A stretch of DNA of 64,000 bases from Micromonospora sp. LH3U1 (GTDB taxonomy: Bacteria > Actinomycetota > Actinomycetes > Mycobacteriales > Micromonosporaceae). The stretch is from positions 1,860,001 through 1,924,000 of the forward strand of contig NZ_CP116936.1 of NCBI RefSeq assembly GCF_028475105.1, in the 5' to 3' direction. Position 1 is the first letter of the stretch, and every line of letters starts with the position of its first letter. A program made the position numbers and the translations under genes. A model generated the notes under the pieces. That model had not been told where the DNA came from and searched no databases. It worked only from the letters and a program-made list of their open reading frames with translations. Positions 25,211 to 34,296 of the stretch are shown here, in pieces.

Positions 25211-25830
25211 CGGCACCAACCACATCGGACCTGCTCGCGTTGGATCGGGCGGCCCAGGACCTGTTGTTCAGGGCGGCGCGCACGGCCAACACGTTCACCG
25301 ACGAGCCGGTCACCGATGATCAGGTCGCGGCGATCCACGACCTGATCCGGTACGGGCCGACCGCGTACAACGGGCAGCCGCTGCGGGTGCTGCTGCTGCG
25401 CTCGCCAAAGTCCCGGGCGCGGCTGCTGCCGTACCTGTCCAGCGGTAACCGGGCCAAGACGGCCAGCGCCCCGCTGACCGCGCTCCTCGCCGCCGACGTG
25501 GACTTCCACGAGCGGCTGCCCGAGCTGTATCCGCACCGCCCGCAGGCCCGGGACTGGCTCGCGGACCGGGAGGCGCGAGCCGAGCAGGCCCGGTTCAACG
25601 CGACCCTCCAGATCGGTTACCTGATCGTGGGTGTACGCGCGGCGGGTCTCGCCGCAGGCCCGATGGCGGGCTTCGACGCCGGAGGCGTCCAGCGGGAGTT
25701 CTTCCCCGACGGTCGCCACGAGGTGCTGCTCCTGCTCAACCTCGGGCATCCGGGCCCGGATGCGTGGCACCCCCGCCTGCCCCGGCTGGACACCGGGGAG
25801 GTGATCCGCACCCTGGACGACGCCGGGTGA
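25207..25830 (+). CDS. Nitroreductase-family protein, RutE/malonic semialdehyde reductase type
   Basis: 207 aa FMN-binding nitroreductase-like fold. LLFRAARTANTFTDEPVTDD, RYGPTAYNGQPLRVLLLRSP and LQIGYLIVGVRAAGLAAGPM match the RutE/HadB subgroup. GTG at 25207 overlaps the reductase stop. It closes the six-gene sulfur operon; it may reduce an aldehyde or enal product released by the monooxygenase (inference). A hairpin terminator follows. Confidence 0.9.
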   Translation: MTAPTTSDLLALDRAAQDLLFRAARTANTFTDEPVTDDQVAAIHDLIRYGPTAYNGQPLRVLLLRSPKSRARLLPYLSSGNRAKTASAPLTALLAADVDFHERLPELYPHRPQARDWLADREARAEQARFNATLQIGYLIVGVRAAGLAAGPMAGFDAGGVQREFFPDGRHEVLLLLNLGHPGPDAWHPRLPRLDTGEVIRTLDDAG

Positions 25831-25847
25831 GCCTGACAACGACGGGA

Positions 25848-25886
25848 CCGTCCCCGGTGCCAGCGCAGCGCCGGCACCGGGGACGG
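25848..25886. terminator. Hairpin terminator of the sulfur operon
   Basis: 14-bp perfect arms 25848-25861 and 25873-25886 with an 11-nt loop, between the convergent nitroreductase and sialidase genes. Confidence 0.85.
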
Positions 25887-25897
25887 GGGTTTCCGGG

Positions 25898-27652
25898 TCA
25901 GGCCCCCTTGACCCAGTCGAGGGTGAAGCGGGCGAAGAAGATGCCTCCGGTGCCACCCACCTCGTACAGGTTGCCGATCGTCCCGTCGGACAGCACGGCC
26001 ATCGTGGAGTAGCCCGCGCCGCCCGGCTTGACCAGCGCCTTGGCCGGCCAGCTGGCGCCGTCGTCGGTGGAGAGCCGGACGGTGAGGTCGTTGCGCGAGG
26101 TCGGGTTCGCGTTGTTGCTGAACAGCGCGGTCCGCGTCCGCACCGGCGCGCCGTTCGTGCCCACCTCCGACGGACGCAGGTAGGACACCTCGTCGGCGTT
26201 GCAGAGCGGATCGGTCAGCACGGCGCTGGCCGTGGCCGGGCCGAACGTCACGCCGCCGTCGGTGGACGTGGAGTAGAACCGGCTACGGGTGCTGTTGTGC
26301 CGCATGTTCTGCACGATCGCCCCGGTGCCGCGCTCGATCGCCTTGCTCTCGTTGATGTTCCCGCCGGCGGGTCCACCGCGCCGCCACGTCGCGCCGTTGT
26401 CGTCGCTGTAGATGTTGCCGGTCTGGGTGAGACCGGCCGCGTCCCGGTAGACGAACGGCTGGATCAGGCGCCCGGAACTGCTCTGGATGCCGTGACCGGA
26501 GGAGAAGAACGCCTGCTGCCACGTCGCCACCTTGATCGTCGGGTTCAGCTCCACCGGGGCACTCCAGGTGGCGCCGTTGTCCCTGCTGGTGATGTATTGC
26601 AGGTGCAGGCTGTTCGGGTCGTTGGCGGTGTTGAGACCGGACGAGCCGGACCAGAAGCTGATGCCCGGCTTGGGGGAGTAGGTGTAGAAGCAGTAGACGA
26701 CGCCGGTCTTGCGGTCCACCAGCAGACTGGGGTCCCCGGCTCCCTCGCTGATGGTGGCGGGGGCGTGGATGATGCGCGGCTGATCGAAGGTCCGGCCGCC
26801 GTCGGTGCTGCGGGTCATGGCGATCTGGATGTTGTTGGTGCCGCCACCCAGGTCGTACTGGCCGTTGACCCGGGCGTCGGCGACGGCGATGACGGTGCCG
26901 TTGTTGGTGACCGCCATGCCGGGGATGCGTACCGAGGCGGCGGTGCCGTCGTAGCGCCCGCTGGCACCGTTGAGGTTGCGGATGACGCTCTGCGTGGTCA
27001 GCACCGCCGTGTTGTTCATTTGGGGGGTGCCGGCGGTCAGGCCGCACCCGGCGGTACCCCGCAGGGTGGTGTCGAAGCCGGGGGCGGTGACCCGCAGGGT
27101 GTACGCGGTGCCGGCGCCGACCGTCCAGTAGTGCAGGTAGTTGCTCCCGGCGGCGATGGTGCGGGTCCACGGCGATCCGGTGCGCCCCGGCCACGTGACG
27201 GTGAAGTCCCGGGCGGTCGTGGTGCGGTTCTCCAGCGCGAGCTGGAGCCGGCCGGCGGTGCAGTCGTAGCTGGTCAGCGCGGACATGCCGGTGCCACAGT
27301 GGAAGATGCCGGCGGAGGTGTCGTCCAACCCGGTCGGGGTGATCGTCCGCAGGGTGTACGCGGTGCCCGCCGGGAGGGTCCAGTACAGCTCGCTGCTGCT
27401 GCTGCCGGCGGCGACCGTCCGGGTCCAGGGGGAGTTCGTGCGGCCCGGCCAGGTGACGGTGAAGGTCTGCGCGGTGGTGCTGCCGTTGGTGAGCAACAGG
27501 TTGAGCCGGCCGGTCGTGCAGTCGGCGCTGGCGGTGGCGCTCACGCCGGCGGGGGCGGCGTGAGCTGGCGTAGCGGGCAGGATCGCGGCCACGCCGAGGA
27601 CGGCGGCCACGACCGCTATCACTCGGCGCGGTAGTGCTCGGACAGGAGACAC
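25898..27652 (-). CDS. Secreted exo-alpha-sialidase (GH33)
   Basis: 584 aa. A Sec signal peptide ends near PATPAHA (about residue 32). Two tandem homologous beta domains (about residues 43-115 and 122-200; both contain TVTWPGRT-SPWTRT) precede the sialidase propeller, with the RIP motif VRIPGMAVTNNG and five Asp-box-like repeats (RSTDGGRTF, SRDNGATW, SDDNGATW, STDGGVTF, STDDGASW). It removes terminal sialic acids outside the cell; a related sialidase is well known from Micromonospora viridifaciens. GTG at 27652 has GGAAGGA upstream. The gene is preceded by a promoter with the GACATC-N-GATGTC-type operator at 27701-27720. Confidence 0.92.
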   Translation of the reverse strand: MSPVRALPRRVIAVVAAVLGVAAILPATPAHAAPAGVSATASADCTTGRLNLLLTNGSTTAQTFTVTWPGRTNSPWTRTVAAGSSSSELYWTLPAGTAYTLRTITPTGLDDTSAGIFHCGTGMSALTSYDCTAGRLQLALENRTTTARDFTVTWPGRTGSPWTRTIAAGSNYLHYWTVGAGTAYTLRVTAPGFDTTLRGTAGCGLTAGTPQMNNTAVLTTQSVIRNLNGASGRYDGTAASVRIPGMAVTNNGTVIAVADARVNGQYDLGGGTNNIQIAMTRSTDGGRTFDQPRIIHAPATISEGAGDPSLLVDRKTGVVYCFYTYSPKPGISFWSGSSGLNTANDPNSLHLQYITSRDNGATWSAPVELNPTIKVATWQQAFFSSGHGIQSSSGRLIQPFVYRDAAGLTQTGNIYSDDNGATWRRGGPAGGNINESKAIERGTGAIVQNMRHNSTRSRFYSTSTDGGVTFGPATASAVLTDPLCNADEVSYLRPSEVGTNGAPVRTRTALFSNNANPTSRNDLTVRLSTDDGASWPAKALVKPGGAGYSTMAVLSDGTIGNLYEVGGTGGIFFARFTLDWVKGA

Positions 27653-27700
27653 AGGATTCCTTCCGGGGGCGGGGGTGCGAACGGGGGAAGTCAGCCATAA

Positions 27701-27720
27701 GACGTCGGATATCTGACGTC
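27701..27720. promoter_or_regulatory. Palindromic operator upstream of the sialidase gene
   Basis: Two overlapping 13-mers of the form GAYRTC-N-GAYRTC: GACGTCGGATATC (27701-27713) and GATATCTGACGTC (27708-27720). Together they form a 20-bp near-perfect palindrome. It lies 4 bp downstream of the predicted sialidase -10 (27725-27730), a repressor position. The same motif occurs at 39966, 46970, 62765 and 62797. Confidence 0.75.
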
Positions 27721-27724
27721 GTGA

Positions 27725-27753
27725 CGCTAACCGGACGCAGCGCGGATCGTCAA
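27725..27753 (-). promoter_or_regulatory. Predicted sialidase promoter
   Basis: Minus-strand TTGACG (27748-27753) and TTAGCG (27725-27730) with a 17-bp spacer. The palindromic operator follows directly, covering the expected start of transcription. Confidence 0.6.
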
Positions 27754-27971
27754 TAGATCAACCCGCAGGGGGGCGGGGAGGTACTGATGTCCTGGATGGA
27801 CGGTATCGCCAGCGGGGTGCCTGATAAAAGGTGCTGGATCGAGCGCAGATATTTACATCATGTTGCGTCGTCTGGCAGGCTCGAATACATCGACCACCTT
27901 CGTCATTCCGGCGATCGGGCCCGTCCCCGGCCCGTGACCGCCGCCGGCGATGCCTGTCCGAAGGAGACTCC
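27754..27971. other. Upstream region of the GH35 gene
   Basis: This stretch should carry the GH35 promoter. Between 27840 and 27890 it is AT-richer (ATATTTACATCATGTTGCG), including a small palindrome ACAT-C-ATGT; a weak TTGCGT-N17-TACATC pair is possible. AAGGAG at 27961-27966 is the GH35 ribosome site. No gene seen. Confidence 0.4.
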
Positions 27972-30314
27972 ATGGAACGGCGCCAACTCCTCACCCTCGG
28001 TGTGCTCAGTCCGTTTGCGGCGATGCTGACATCGGGCGGCCCGGCCAGTGCTGCGGCCGCGGCGCAGACCTTCGGGTTCTCTACCGACGGCAGCAACTTC
28101 CTGCTCGACGGCCAGCCATTCCAGATCCGCAGCGGCGAGATGCACCCGGCCCGCATCCCGGTGCAGTACTGGCGGCACCGGATCCAGATGGCCAAGGCGA
28201 TGGGCATGAACACGATCGCCATCTACGTGATGTGGAACCACGTCGAGGAACGGCCCGGCGTCTTCGACTTCACCACCGATCGGCGCGATATCGCCGGCTT
28301 CATCAGGCTGTGCCAGGCCGAAGGGATGTACGTCCTGCTGCGCCCGGGCCCCTACGTCTGCGGCGAATGGGACCTCGGCGGTATACCGCCGTACCTGCTG
28401 AGGAACACGGGCATCAGGTTGCGGGTCCGCACCGCCTCCGACCCGAACTACATGGCGGCGGTCACGCGCTACGTCAACGCGCTCGCCGCGCTCGTCAAGC
28501 CGCTCATGGTGGCCAACGGAGGACCGATCCTGATGGTCCAGATCGAGAACGAGTACGGGTCGTACGGCAACGACGTCGTCTACCTCGAAGAACTGCGTCA
28601 GCTGTGGCTGCGGGCCGGGATCACCGGACCGTTCTACACGGAGGACGGCCTCGGCCAGGTGCAGGGCAACCGTACGGTCGTCACCGGCGGCGCGATCGCG
28701 CTCAGCGGTGGTGACGCCGCGGCCATCGCCGCGGCACGCCAGTCCTTCCCGACCGTTCCGGCCATGTCCGGCGAGCTCTACCCGGGCTGGTTGACCCACT
28801 GGGGCGACGGCGGCTTCGCCGGATCCAACACCGACATCTCCACGCAGTTGCGGGGCCTGATGGCAGGCAAGCTGTCGTTCAACCTCTACATGATTCACGG
28901 TGGCACGAACTTCGGATACTCAGCCGGTGCGAACGCCGCCGACAACGGGTCCGGCTACCAGGCGGACATCACCAGCTACGACTACGGGGCACCGATCAAC
29001 GAACAGGGCGGCCCGGCCCGCCTGTACCCCGCCTACCGCGAGATCATCGGCACGGCTCTCGGGGTGACGCTGCCGGCCGTACCGGCGCCGATTCCCACCA
29101 TCGTGCGTACCGGCAGCCAGGCGGTGGTGCCGGCGCCGTACGCCTCGCTGTGGGACAACCTGCCGGCCGCGCTGCCGACGCAGACGAATCCACAACCCAT
29201 GGAGATGTACGGCCAGAACTCCGGCTTCATGCTCTACCGCCGTGTCCTGTCCGGCTACACCCGGGGCACGCTGGACATCAGGTCGGTGCGTGACTACGCG
29301 ACGGTGTTCCTCGACGGCGTCTACCAGGGCGGCCTGTCCCGAAGCAACCTCGCGGCGGCCTACACGACTCCGCTCGGGATCACCGTGCAGGACGTGCCAC
29401 TGCCGTTGAAGACCTCGGCGAGCGGCAGTCCCACGCTCGACATCCTGGTGGAGGGCATGGGTCGGAACAACTACGGCCAGGCCCTCGTCGACCGCAAGGG
29501 CATCACGGAGCGGGTGTCGCTGGTCGACGCGGGCACGTTGACCGGCACGTTGACCGGATGGCAGACCCACCTGCTGCCTATCGACGAGGCGTTCGTGGCC
29601 GGGCTCAGGCCGGTGATCGGCAACAGCTCGCGGCCCGGCATCTTCTTCAAGGCCACCGTGAACCTCACCCAGACCGGCGACACGTACCTCGACATGTCCC
29701 GGTGGACCAAGGGCGTGGTCTGGGTCAACGGGCGCAACCTGGGCCGCTACTGGAAGGTGGGGCCGCAGCAGCGGCTCTACTGCCCGGCGCCGTGGCTGCG
29801 GGTCGGCGCAAACGAGATCGTCGTCTTCGACCTGCATCAGGTGCAGGCGCAGCCGATCACCTTCGAAGCCACGTTGAGTGGGCAGTCGGGCGCCATCCGC
29901 CACACGGTGGTCAACCGGGCCAGCGGCAAGGCCCTCGACGTGCCGGACCTGTCCCGGGTCACCGGCGTGCAGTTGATCCAGTGGACCCCCAACGGCGGGA
30001 CCAACCAGGCGTGGTTGATGGCTGGCGCGGTGGGTGGCGTCACCACGATGACCAGCGTCAACTCAGGCTTGCTCGCGGACGTCGAGGCCGGCTCCACGGC
30101 GGAGGGGGCGCGGGTCATCCAGTGGACCGCGACCGGCGGCGGCAACCAACAGTGGCGGGTCGTCACCGCCTCCGGCGACTTCGTGAAGCTCGTCAACGTG
30201 CAGACCGGCAAGGTCCTGGCCGTGGCCGGCGGGGCGACCACCAACGGGGCCGCGATCGTGCAGCAGAGCGACACCGGTAGCGCCTCCCAGCACTGGCGGC
30301 TCACTCCGGCCTGA
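27972..30314 (+). CDS. Secreted GH35 beta-galactosidase with C-terminal ricin-B domain
   Basis: 780 aa. A Tat-like signal (MERRQLLTLGVLSPFAAML) leads to the GH35 barrel (residues about 35-360): IRSGEMHPARIPVQYW, acid/base E194 in VQIENEYGSYG and nucleophile E268 in MSGELYPGWLTHWG. Jelly-roll domains follow (WVNGRNLGRYWKVGPQQRLY), then a CBM13/ricin-B repeat region (about 640-780; repeated QW motifs). ATG at 27972 has AAGGAG 6 nt upstream. Removes terminal beta-galactose from exposed glycans after desialylation. Divergent from the sialidase and 192 bp before a DeoR regulator. Confidence 0.94.
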   Translation: MERRQLLTLGVLSPFAAMLTSGGPASAAAAAQTFGFSTDGSNFLLDGQPFQIRSGEMHPARIPVQYWRHRIQMAKAMGMNTIAIYVMWNHVEERPGVFDFTTDRRDIAGFIRLCQAEGMYVLLRPGPYVCGEWDLGGIPPYLLRNTGIRLRVRTASDPNYMAAVTRYVNALAALVKPLMVANGGPILMVQIENEYGSYGNDVVYLEELRQLWLRAGITGPFYTEDGLGQVQGNRTVVTGGAIALSGGDAAAIAAARQSFPTVPAMSGELYPGWLTHWGDGGFAGSNTDISTQLRGLMAGKLSFNLYMIHGGTNFGYSAGANAADNGSGYQADITSYDYGAPINEQGGPARLYPAYREIIGTALGVTLPAVPAPIPTIVRTGSQAVVPAPYASLWDNLPAALPTQTNPQPMEMYGQNSGFMLYRRVLSGYTRGTLDIRSVRDYATVFLDGVYQGGLSRSNLAAAYTTPLGITVQDVPLPLKTSASGSPTLDILVEGMGRNNYGQALVDRKGITERVSLVDAGTLTGTLTGWQTHLLPIDEAFVAGLRPVIGNSSRPGIFFKATVNLTQTGDTYLDMSRWTKGVVWVNGRNLGRYWKVGPQQRLYCPAPWLRVGANEIVVFDLHQVQAQPITFEATLSGQSGAIRHTVVNRASGKALDVPDLSRVTGVQLIQWTPNGGTNQAWLMAGAVGGVTTMTSVNSGLLADVEAGSTAEGARVIQWTATGGGNQQWRVVTASGDFVKLVNVQTGKVLAVAGGATTNGAAIVQQSDTGSASQHWRLTPA

Positions 30315-30448
30315 TGCCCGTGGGCGACACGGCGACGACCTGGCCGGTGGTGCGGCCGGGGGCGGTGAGGACCGGTCGGGTGACCACCTTCGGCGCGGCG
30401 GCCGAACAGGTCGCCTACCGGCCCTCGCCGCCGTGGCGCGGTACGGGA

Positions 30449-30469
30449 CCTTGCACCAGGGATGCAAGG
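30449..30469. promoter_or_regulatory. Palindrome upstream of the second deoR gene
   Basis: CCTTGCA (30449-30455) and TGCAAGG (30463-30469) are perfect inverted copies with a 7-bp spacer, 38 bp before the deoR start. A related CTTGCA-N8-CAAG arrangement is at 31344-31361 before the GH31 gene, and CTGCAA repeats precede the kinase operon. Candidate DeoR operator. Confidence 0.5.
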
Positions 30470-30506
30470 ATGGCCGCATGGGCAGGCCAAACGACCGGAG
30501 TGAGAC

Positions 30507-31286
30507 GTGAACCAGCACGAGCGGTGGCACCGGCTCCTGGAAATGGTCGCGGCCGAGGGTCAGCTCGACATCGAGTCCACCGCCCGTGAGCTGGGCGTGA
30601 GCACGGCGACCATCCGACGTGACTTCGACGAGCTCGCTACCCAGCAACTCGTGACGCGCACCCGGGGCGGCGTGGTCGTCACCAGCGTGTCCTACGACCT
30701 GCCGCTGCGGTACAAGGCGGTGCGGCAGGCGTCGGAGAAGCTGCGGATCGCCGCGGCCGCCGTCGCACTGATCCCACCGCGCAGCACGGTAGGGCTCAAC
30801 GGGGGCACCACGACGACCGAAGTGGCACGGGCGCTCGCGCTGCGCACCGACCCGAACGGGCAGCTGCCGGCGAACACGGTGGTGACCAACGCGCTGAACA
30901 TCGCCAACGAACTCATCGTGCGGCCGCACATCCGGGTGGTGCTCACCGGCGGGACCGCCCGCCCGCAGTCGTACGAGCTGGTGGGCCGCATCGCCGAGAC
31001 GATGCTCGCGTCCGTGGCGCTGGACGTGGTCGTGCTCGGGGTGGACGCGATCGACCACCAGCACGGCGCCAGCGCGCACAACGACGACGAGGCGGCGATC
31101 AACCACGTCATGGTGACCAGCGCCGCGCGGACGATCGTGGTGGCTGACGCCTCGAAGCTGGGCCGCCGGAGCTTCAACCGGATCTGCCTGCTCGGCAACA
31201 TCGACACCCTGATAACCGACAAGGCGGCGGACCCGGAGCAGGTGAGTCTCATCGAGCAGGCCGGGGTGAAGGTCGTACAGGTCTGA
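30507..31286 (+). CDS. DeoR/GlpR (AgaR-like) transcriptional regulator
   Basis: 259 aa. Winged HTH: RLLEMVAAEGQLDIESTARE and recognition segment LGVSTATIRRDFDELATQQL. The effector domain has NGGTTTTEVARALAL and VVADASKLGRRSF, the sugar-phosphate-binding signature. ATG at 30507 starts the domain correctly; the GTGAGACGT just upstream is a weak ribosome site. Placed between GH35 and GH31 and in an island with an AgaS-like enzyme and a bisphosphate aldolase, so an AgaR-like role (sensing a GalNAc or tagatose phosphate) is likely but inferred. Confidence 0.92.
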   Translation: MNQHERWHRLLEMVAAEGQLDIESTARELGVSTATIRRDFDELATQQLVTRTRGGVVVTSVSYDLPLRYKAVRQASEKLRIAAAAVALIPPRSTVGLNGGTTTTEVARALALRTDPNGQLPANTVVTNALNIANELIVRPHIRVVLTGGTARPQSYELVGRIAETMLASVALDVVVLGVDAIDHQHGASAHNDDEAAINHVMVTSAARTIVVADASKLGRRSFNRICLLGNIDTLITDKAADPEQVSLIEQAGVKVVQV

Positions 31287-31436
31287 CGGGCGTGTAGCCG
31301 GGTACCAGCAAAATGGAACCCGATGCGAAATCACGGCCGACTTCTTGCATCTTAGGTCAAGCAGGTGCAGCATCCCTGCTTATCGGCCTTCGTGAATGTC
31401 AGGGCCGCATCGTCCTCACCACACCGGGAGAAAACG

Positions 31437-34211
31437 ATGATCTGGTCATCGCTGCCCGCGCACCGCCCCCGCACCGGCGTCCGAGCCGCCATCGTGGTCC
31501 TCATCCTGCTCGCCGCGATGCTGCAAGCCGTACCCGCCGGCGCGAGCACACCGGGACGCGCGACCGGCCTCACGCGGGCCGGGAACACGTACACCATCGC
31601 CACCAGCACGGCGGCCCGCATCCGGCTCACCCTGGTACGCGCGGACATCTTCCGCGTCTGGGCCGCACCGGACGGCACCTTCACCGAGCCGGCCGCGAAC
31701 GAGATCACCGTGCGGACCGACTTCGGCGGGGTCGCCAGCACGCTGACCGACGAGGGCACGGCCTTCCGCATCGCCACCCCGGTGCTGGTCATCCGGATCA
31801 ACAAGGACCCCCTGACGATGCAGGTCCACCGCCCGGACGGGCGGCCGATCTGGCGGGAGTCGCAACCGCTGGACTGGTCCGCCGGCCGTACCACGCAGCG
31901 CCTGGCGCGCGACGCGGACGAGCAGTTCTACGGCACCGGACTGCGCCTGGGGGAGTGGGCGCTCCGCGACAAGACGGTGCCGATCGCCGTGGACAACCGG
32001 TGGCGGGAGAACGCCAACGCCAGCCCGGCGCCCTTCTATCTGTCCACCAACGGCTACGGCGTCCTGCGCAACACGTGGGCGCCCGGCTCCTACGGCTTCA
32101 CCGCCCCGGTGGCCACCACGCACAACGAGGAACGCTTCGACGCGTACTACTTCGTGGGCGATTCGCTCAAGTCGGTGCTCGGCGCGTACACCGACGTGAC
32201 CGGCAAGCCTTTCCTGAGCCCGATGTGGGGCCTCGAACTCGGCAACGCCGACTGCTTCAACGCGTCCAACCCGGCCTACCAGGGCGACCACAACCGGGCT
32301 GGGCACCAGCGGACTCCCGACGTGCTGTCGTACGCGCGGGAAGCCCGGGCCAAGGACATGCCTTCCGGGTGGTTCCTGCCCAACGACGGATACGGCTGCG
32401 GCTACACCGACCTGCCGTCGACCGTCGCCGGCGCCAAGGCACTCGGCTTCCAGACCGGTTTGTGGACCTCCACCGGGCTCGGGACCATCGACTCGGAGGT
32501 CGGCACCGCCGGCACGCGCGGCGTGAAGACCGACGTCGCCTGGGTCGGCGGCGGGTACCGCGACGCGTTCCGTGGTGTCCAGCAGGCGGTGGACGGTATC
32601 GAACGGAACTCTGACGCCCGCCGCTACGTGTGGACCGTCGACGGCTGGGCCGGCACCCAGCGCAATGCCGTGGTCTGGACCGGTGACACGTACGGCCGGT
32701 GGGACGACATGCGGTGGACCGTGCCGGCCGTCGCCGGCGCCGGGTTGTCCGGCTTCAACTACGCCACCGGCGACGTCGACGGAATCTTCGGTGGCAGCCC
32801 GAACACCTACGTACGGGACCTGCAGTGGAAGTCGTTCACGCCGGCGCTGATGACGATGTCCGGCTGGGGTGCGACCAATCCGGCACCCGGCTACCAGGAC
32901 AAGCAACCCTGGCGCTTTGCCGAGCCGTACCTGTCGATCAACCGCCGGTACCTGCAGCTCAAGATGCGGCTGATGCCGTACCACTACACGATGAGCCGCG
33001 TGGCCAGCGTGACCGGCGTGCCAGCGACCCGGGCCCTGGTGCTGGAGTATCCCAACGACCCGGTCGCCCGCGGCAACGCCACGGCGGGGGAGTTCATGGC
33101 GGGCGACGCGTTCCTCGTGGCGCCGGTGGTCTCCGACACCGAGTTGCGCGACGGCATCTACCTGCCGGCCGGCACCTGGACCGACTACTGGACCGGGCGG
33201 GTGTACCAGGGGCCGCTCACGCTGAACGGGTACGCCGCACCGCTCGATCGGCTGCCCCTGTTCGTCAAGGGCGGTTCCATCGTGCCGATGTGGCCGCAGA
33301 TGAACTACACCGGCGAGAAACCGGTCTCCACACTCACCTACGACCTGTATCCGCGCGGCGCGTCGAGCTTCACGCTCTACGAGGACGACGGCATCACCCG
33401 CGCCTACCGTGACGGTGCCTATGCCACCCAGCAGGTCGGGATGACGGCACCGACATCCGGCACCGGAACGGTCACCGTGGACGTGGGCGCCTCCACCGGC
33501 ACGTACGCCGGTAAGCCGTCGTCGCGCTCCTACGAGTTCAGCGTGCACCTGGCGGGCGCTCCGCGAGCGGTCACGGTCGCCGGCCGGACGCTTCCGCCGC
33601 TGAGCACGCGCCCGGCCTACGATTCGGCGAGCAGCGGATGGTTCTACGCGGACGGGGTTCTGTGGATCAAGGCCGGGTCCCGGAACACCGCGTTCCAGAC
33701 TCGGATCGACGGCGCCGTGCTGCCGGTCGCCGGCACCAGTACGACGACGCCGCCGATCCCGGCCGACGGCTGGCGCCTCGTGTACGCCGACAGCCAAGAG
33801 ACCAGCGCGGAGAACGGCGCGGCCACCAACGCCTTCGACGGTGACCCGGCCACCTTCTGGCACACCGCCTGGTCGTCCACGGCGGCACCCCTGCCGCACG
33901 AGATCCAGATCGATCTGGGTGCCACGTACCAGATCGATGGGCTGCGGTACCTGCCACGGCAGGACGGCGGAGTGAACGGCCGGATCGGCCGCTACGAGGT
34001 GTACGTGACCGACAGCCTGAGCAACTGGGGCACGCCGGTGGCGTCCGGGACGTTCGCCGACACGTCGACGCAGAAGGTGGTGCCGCTCAGCGCTGCCCGC
34101 AGCGGCCGGTACGTGCGTCTGCGGGCACTGAGCGAGGCCGGTGCCCGGGGGCCCTGGACGACGATGGCCGACCTGGCGATCACCGGGACCGCGGTGGCGT
34201 CGGGGAACTGA
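31437..34211 (+). CDS. Secreted GH31 glycosidase, probable alpha-N-acetylgalactosaminidase type, with CBM32
   Basis: 924 aa. Sec signal (AAIVVLILLAAMLQAVPAGA), N-terminal GH31 beta-sandwich, then the catalytic barrel: nucleophile D366 in VKTDVAWVGGGYRD and acid/base D417 in VWTGDTYGRWDDM. The usual WxDMNE sequence of alpha-glucosidases and xylosidases is absent; the KTDVAWVG pattern resembles, from memory, GH31 alpha-GalNAc-ases. The C-terminus is a discoidin/CBM32 domain (residues about 780-920; FDGDPATFWHTAW). ATG at 31437 has GGGAG 6 nt upstream. Expected to free alpha-GalNAc from O-glycan cores; the nearby aga-type genes fit. Ends at a hairpin. Confidence 0.88.
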   Translation: MIWSSLPAHRPRTGVRAAIVVLILLAAMLQAVPAGASTPGRATGLTRAGNTYTIATSTAARIRLTLVRADIFRVWAAPDGTFTEPAANEITVRTDFGGVASTLTDEGTAFRIATPVLVIRINKDPLTMQVHRPDGRPIWRESQPLDWSAGRTTQRLARDADEQFYGTGLRLGEWALRDKTVPIAVDNRWRENANASPAPFYLSTNGYGVLRNTWAPGSYGFTAPVATTHNEERFDAYYFVGDSLKSVLGAYTDVTGKPFLSPMWGLELGNADCFNASNPAYQGDHNRAGHQRTPDVLSYAREARAKDMPSGWFLPNDGYGCGYTDLPSTVAGAKALGFQTGLWTSTGLGTIDSEVGTAGTRGVKTDVAWVGGGYRDAFRGVQQAVDGIERNSDARRYVWTVDGWAGTQRNAVVWTGDTYGRWDDMRWTVPAVAGAGLSGFNYATGDVDGIFGGSPNTYVRDLQWKSFTPALMTMSGWGATNPAPGYQDKQPWRFAEPYLSINRRYLQLKMRLMPYHYTMSRVASVTGVPATRALVLEYPNDPVARGNATAGEFMAGDAFLVAPVVSDTELRDGIYLPAGTWTDYWTGRVYQGPLTLNGYAAPLDRLPLFVKGGSIVPMWPQMNYTGEKPVSTLTYDLYPRGASSFTLYEDDGITRAYRDGAYATQQVGMTAPTSGTGTVTVDVGASTGTYAGKPSSRSYEFSVHLAGAPRAVTVAGRTLPPLSTRPAYDSASSGWFYADGVLWIKAGSRNTAFQTRIDGAVLPVAGTSTTTPPIPADGWRLVYADSQETSAENGAATNAFDGDPATFWHTAWSSTAAPLPHEIQIDLGATYQIDGLRYLPRQDGGVNGRIGRYEVYVTDSLSNWGTPVASGTFADTSTQKVVPLSAARSGRYVRLRALSEAGARGPWTTMADLAITGTAVASGN

Positions 34212-34219
34212 CCCCGAGC

Positions 34220-34270
34220 GGCCGTGGCCCGTCGGGCAGGAGTCGACGTCCTGTCCGACGGGCCATGGCC
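34220..34270. terminator. Hairpin terminator between GH31 and the sialidase-like gene
   Basis: Long imperfect stem: GGCC-TGGCCCGTCGG-CAGGA arms (34220-34241) pair with TCCTG-CCGACGGGCCA-GGCC (34249-34270) between two convergent genes. Confidence 0.8.
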
Positions 34271-34296
34271 AGACCCGAGACCGAAAACCGTGCGGA

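Noticed and set aside
31446..33899. Minus-strand frame of 817 codons opposite GH31
   Set aside because: Antisense to a glycosidase with intact catalytic motifs; low-complexity translation.
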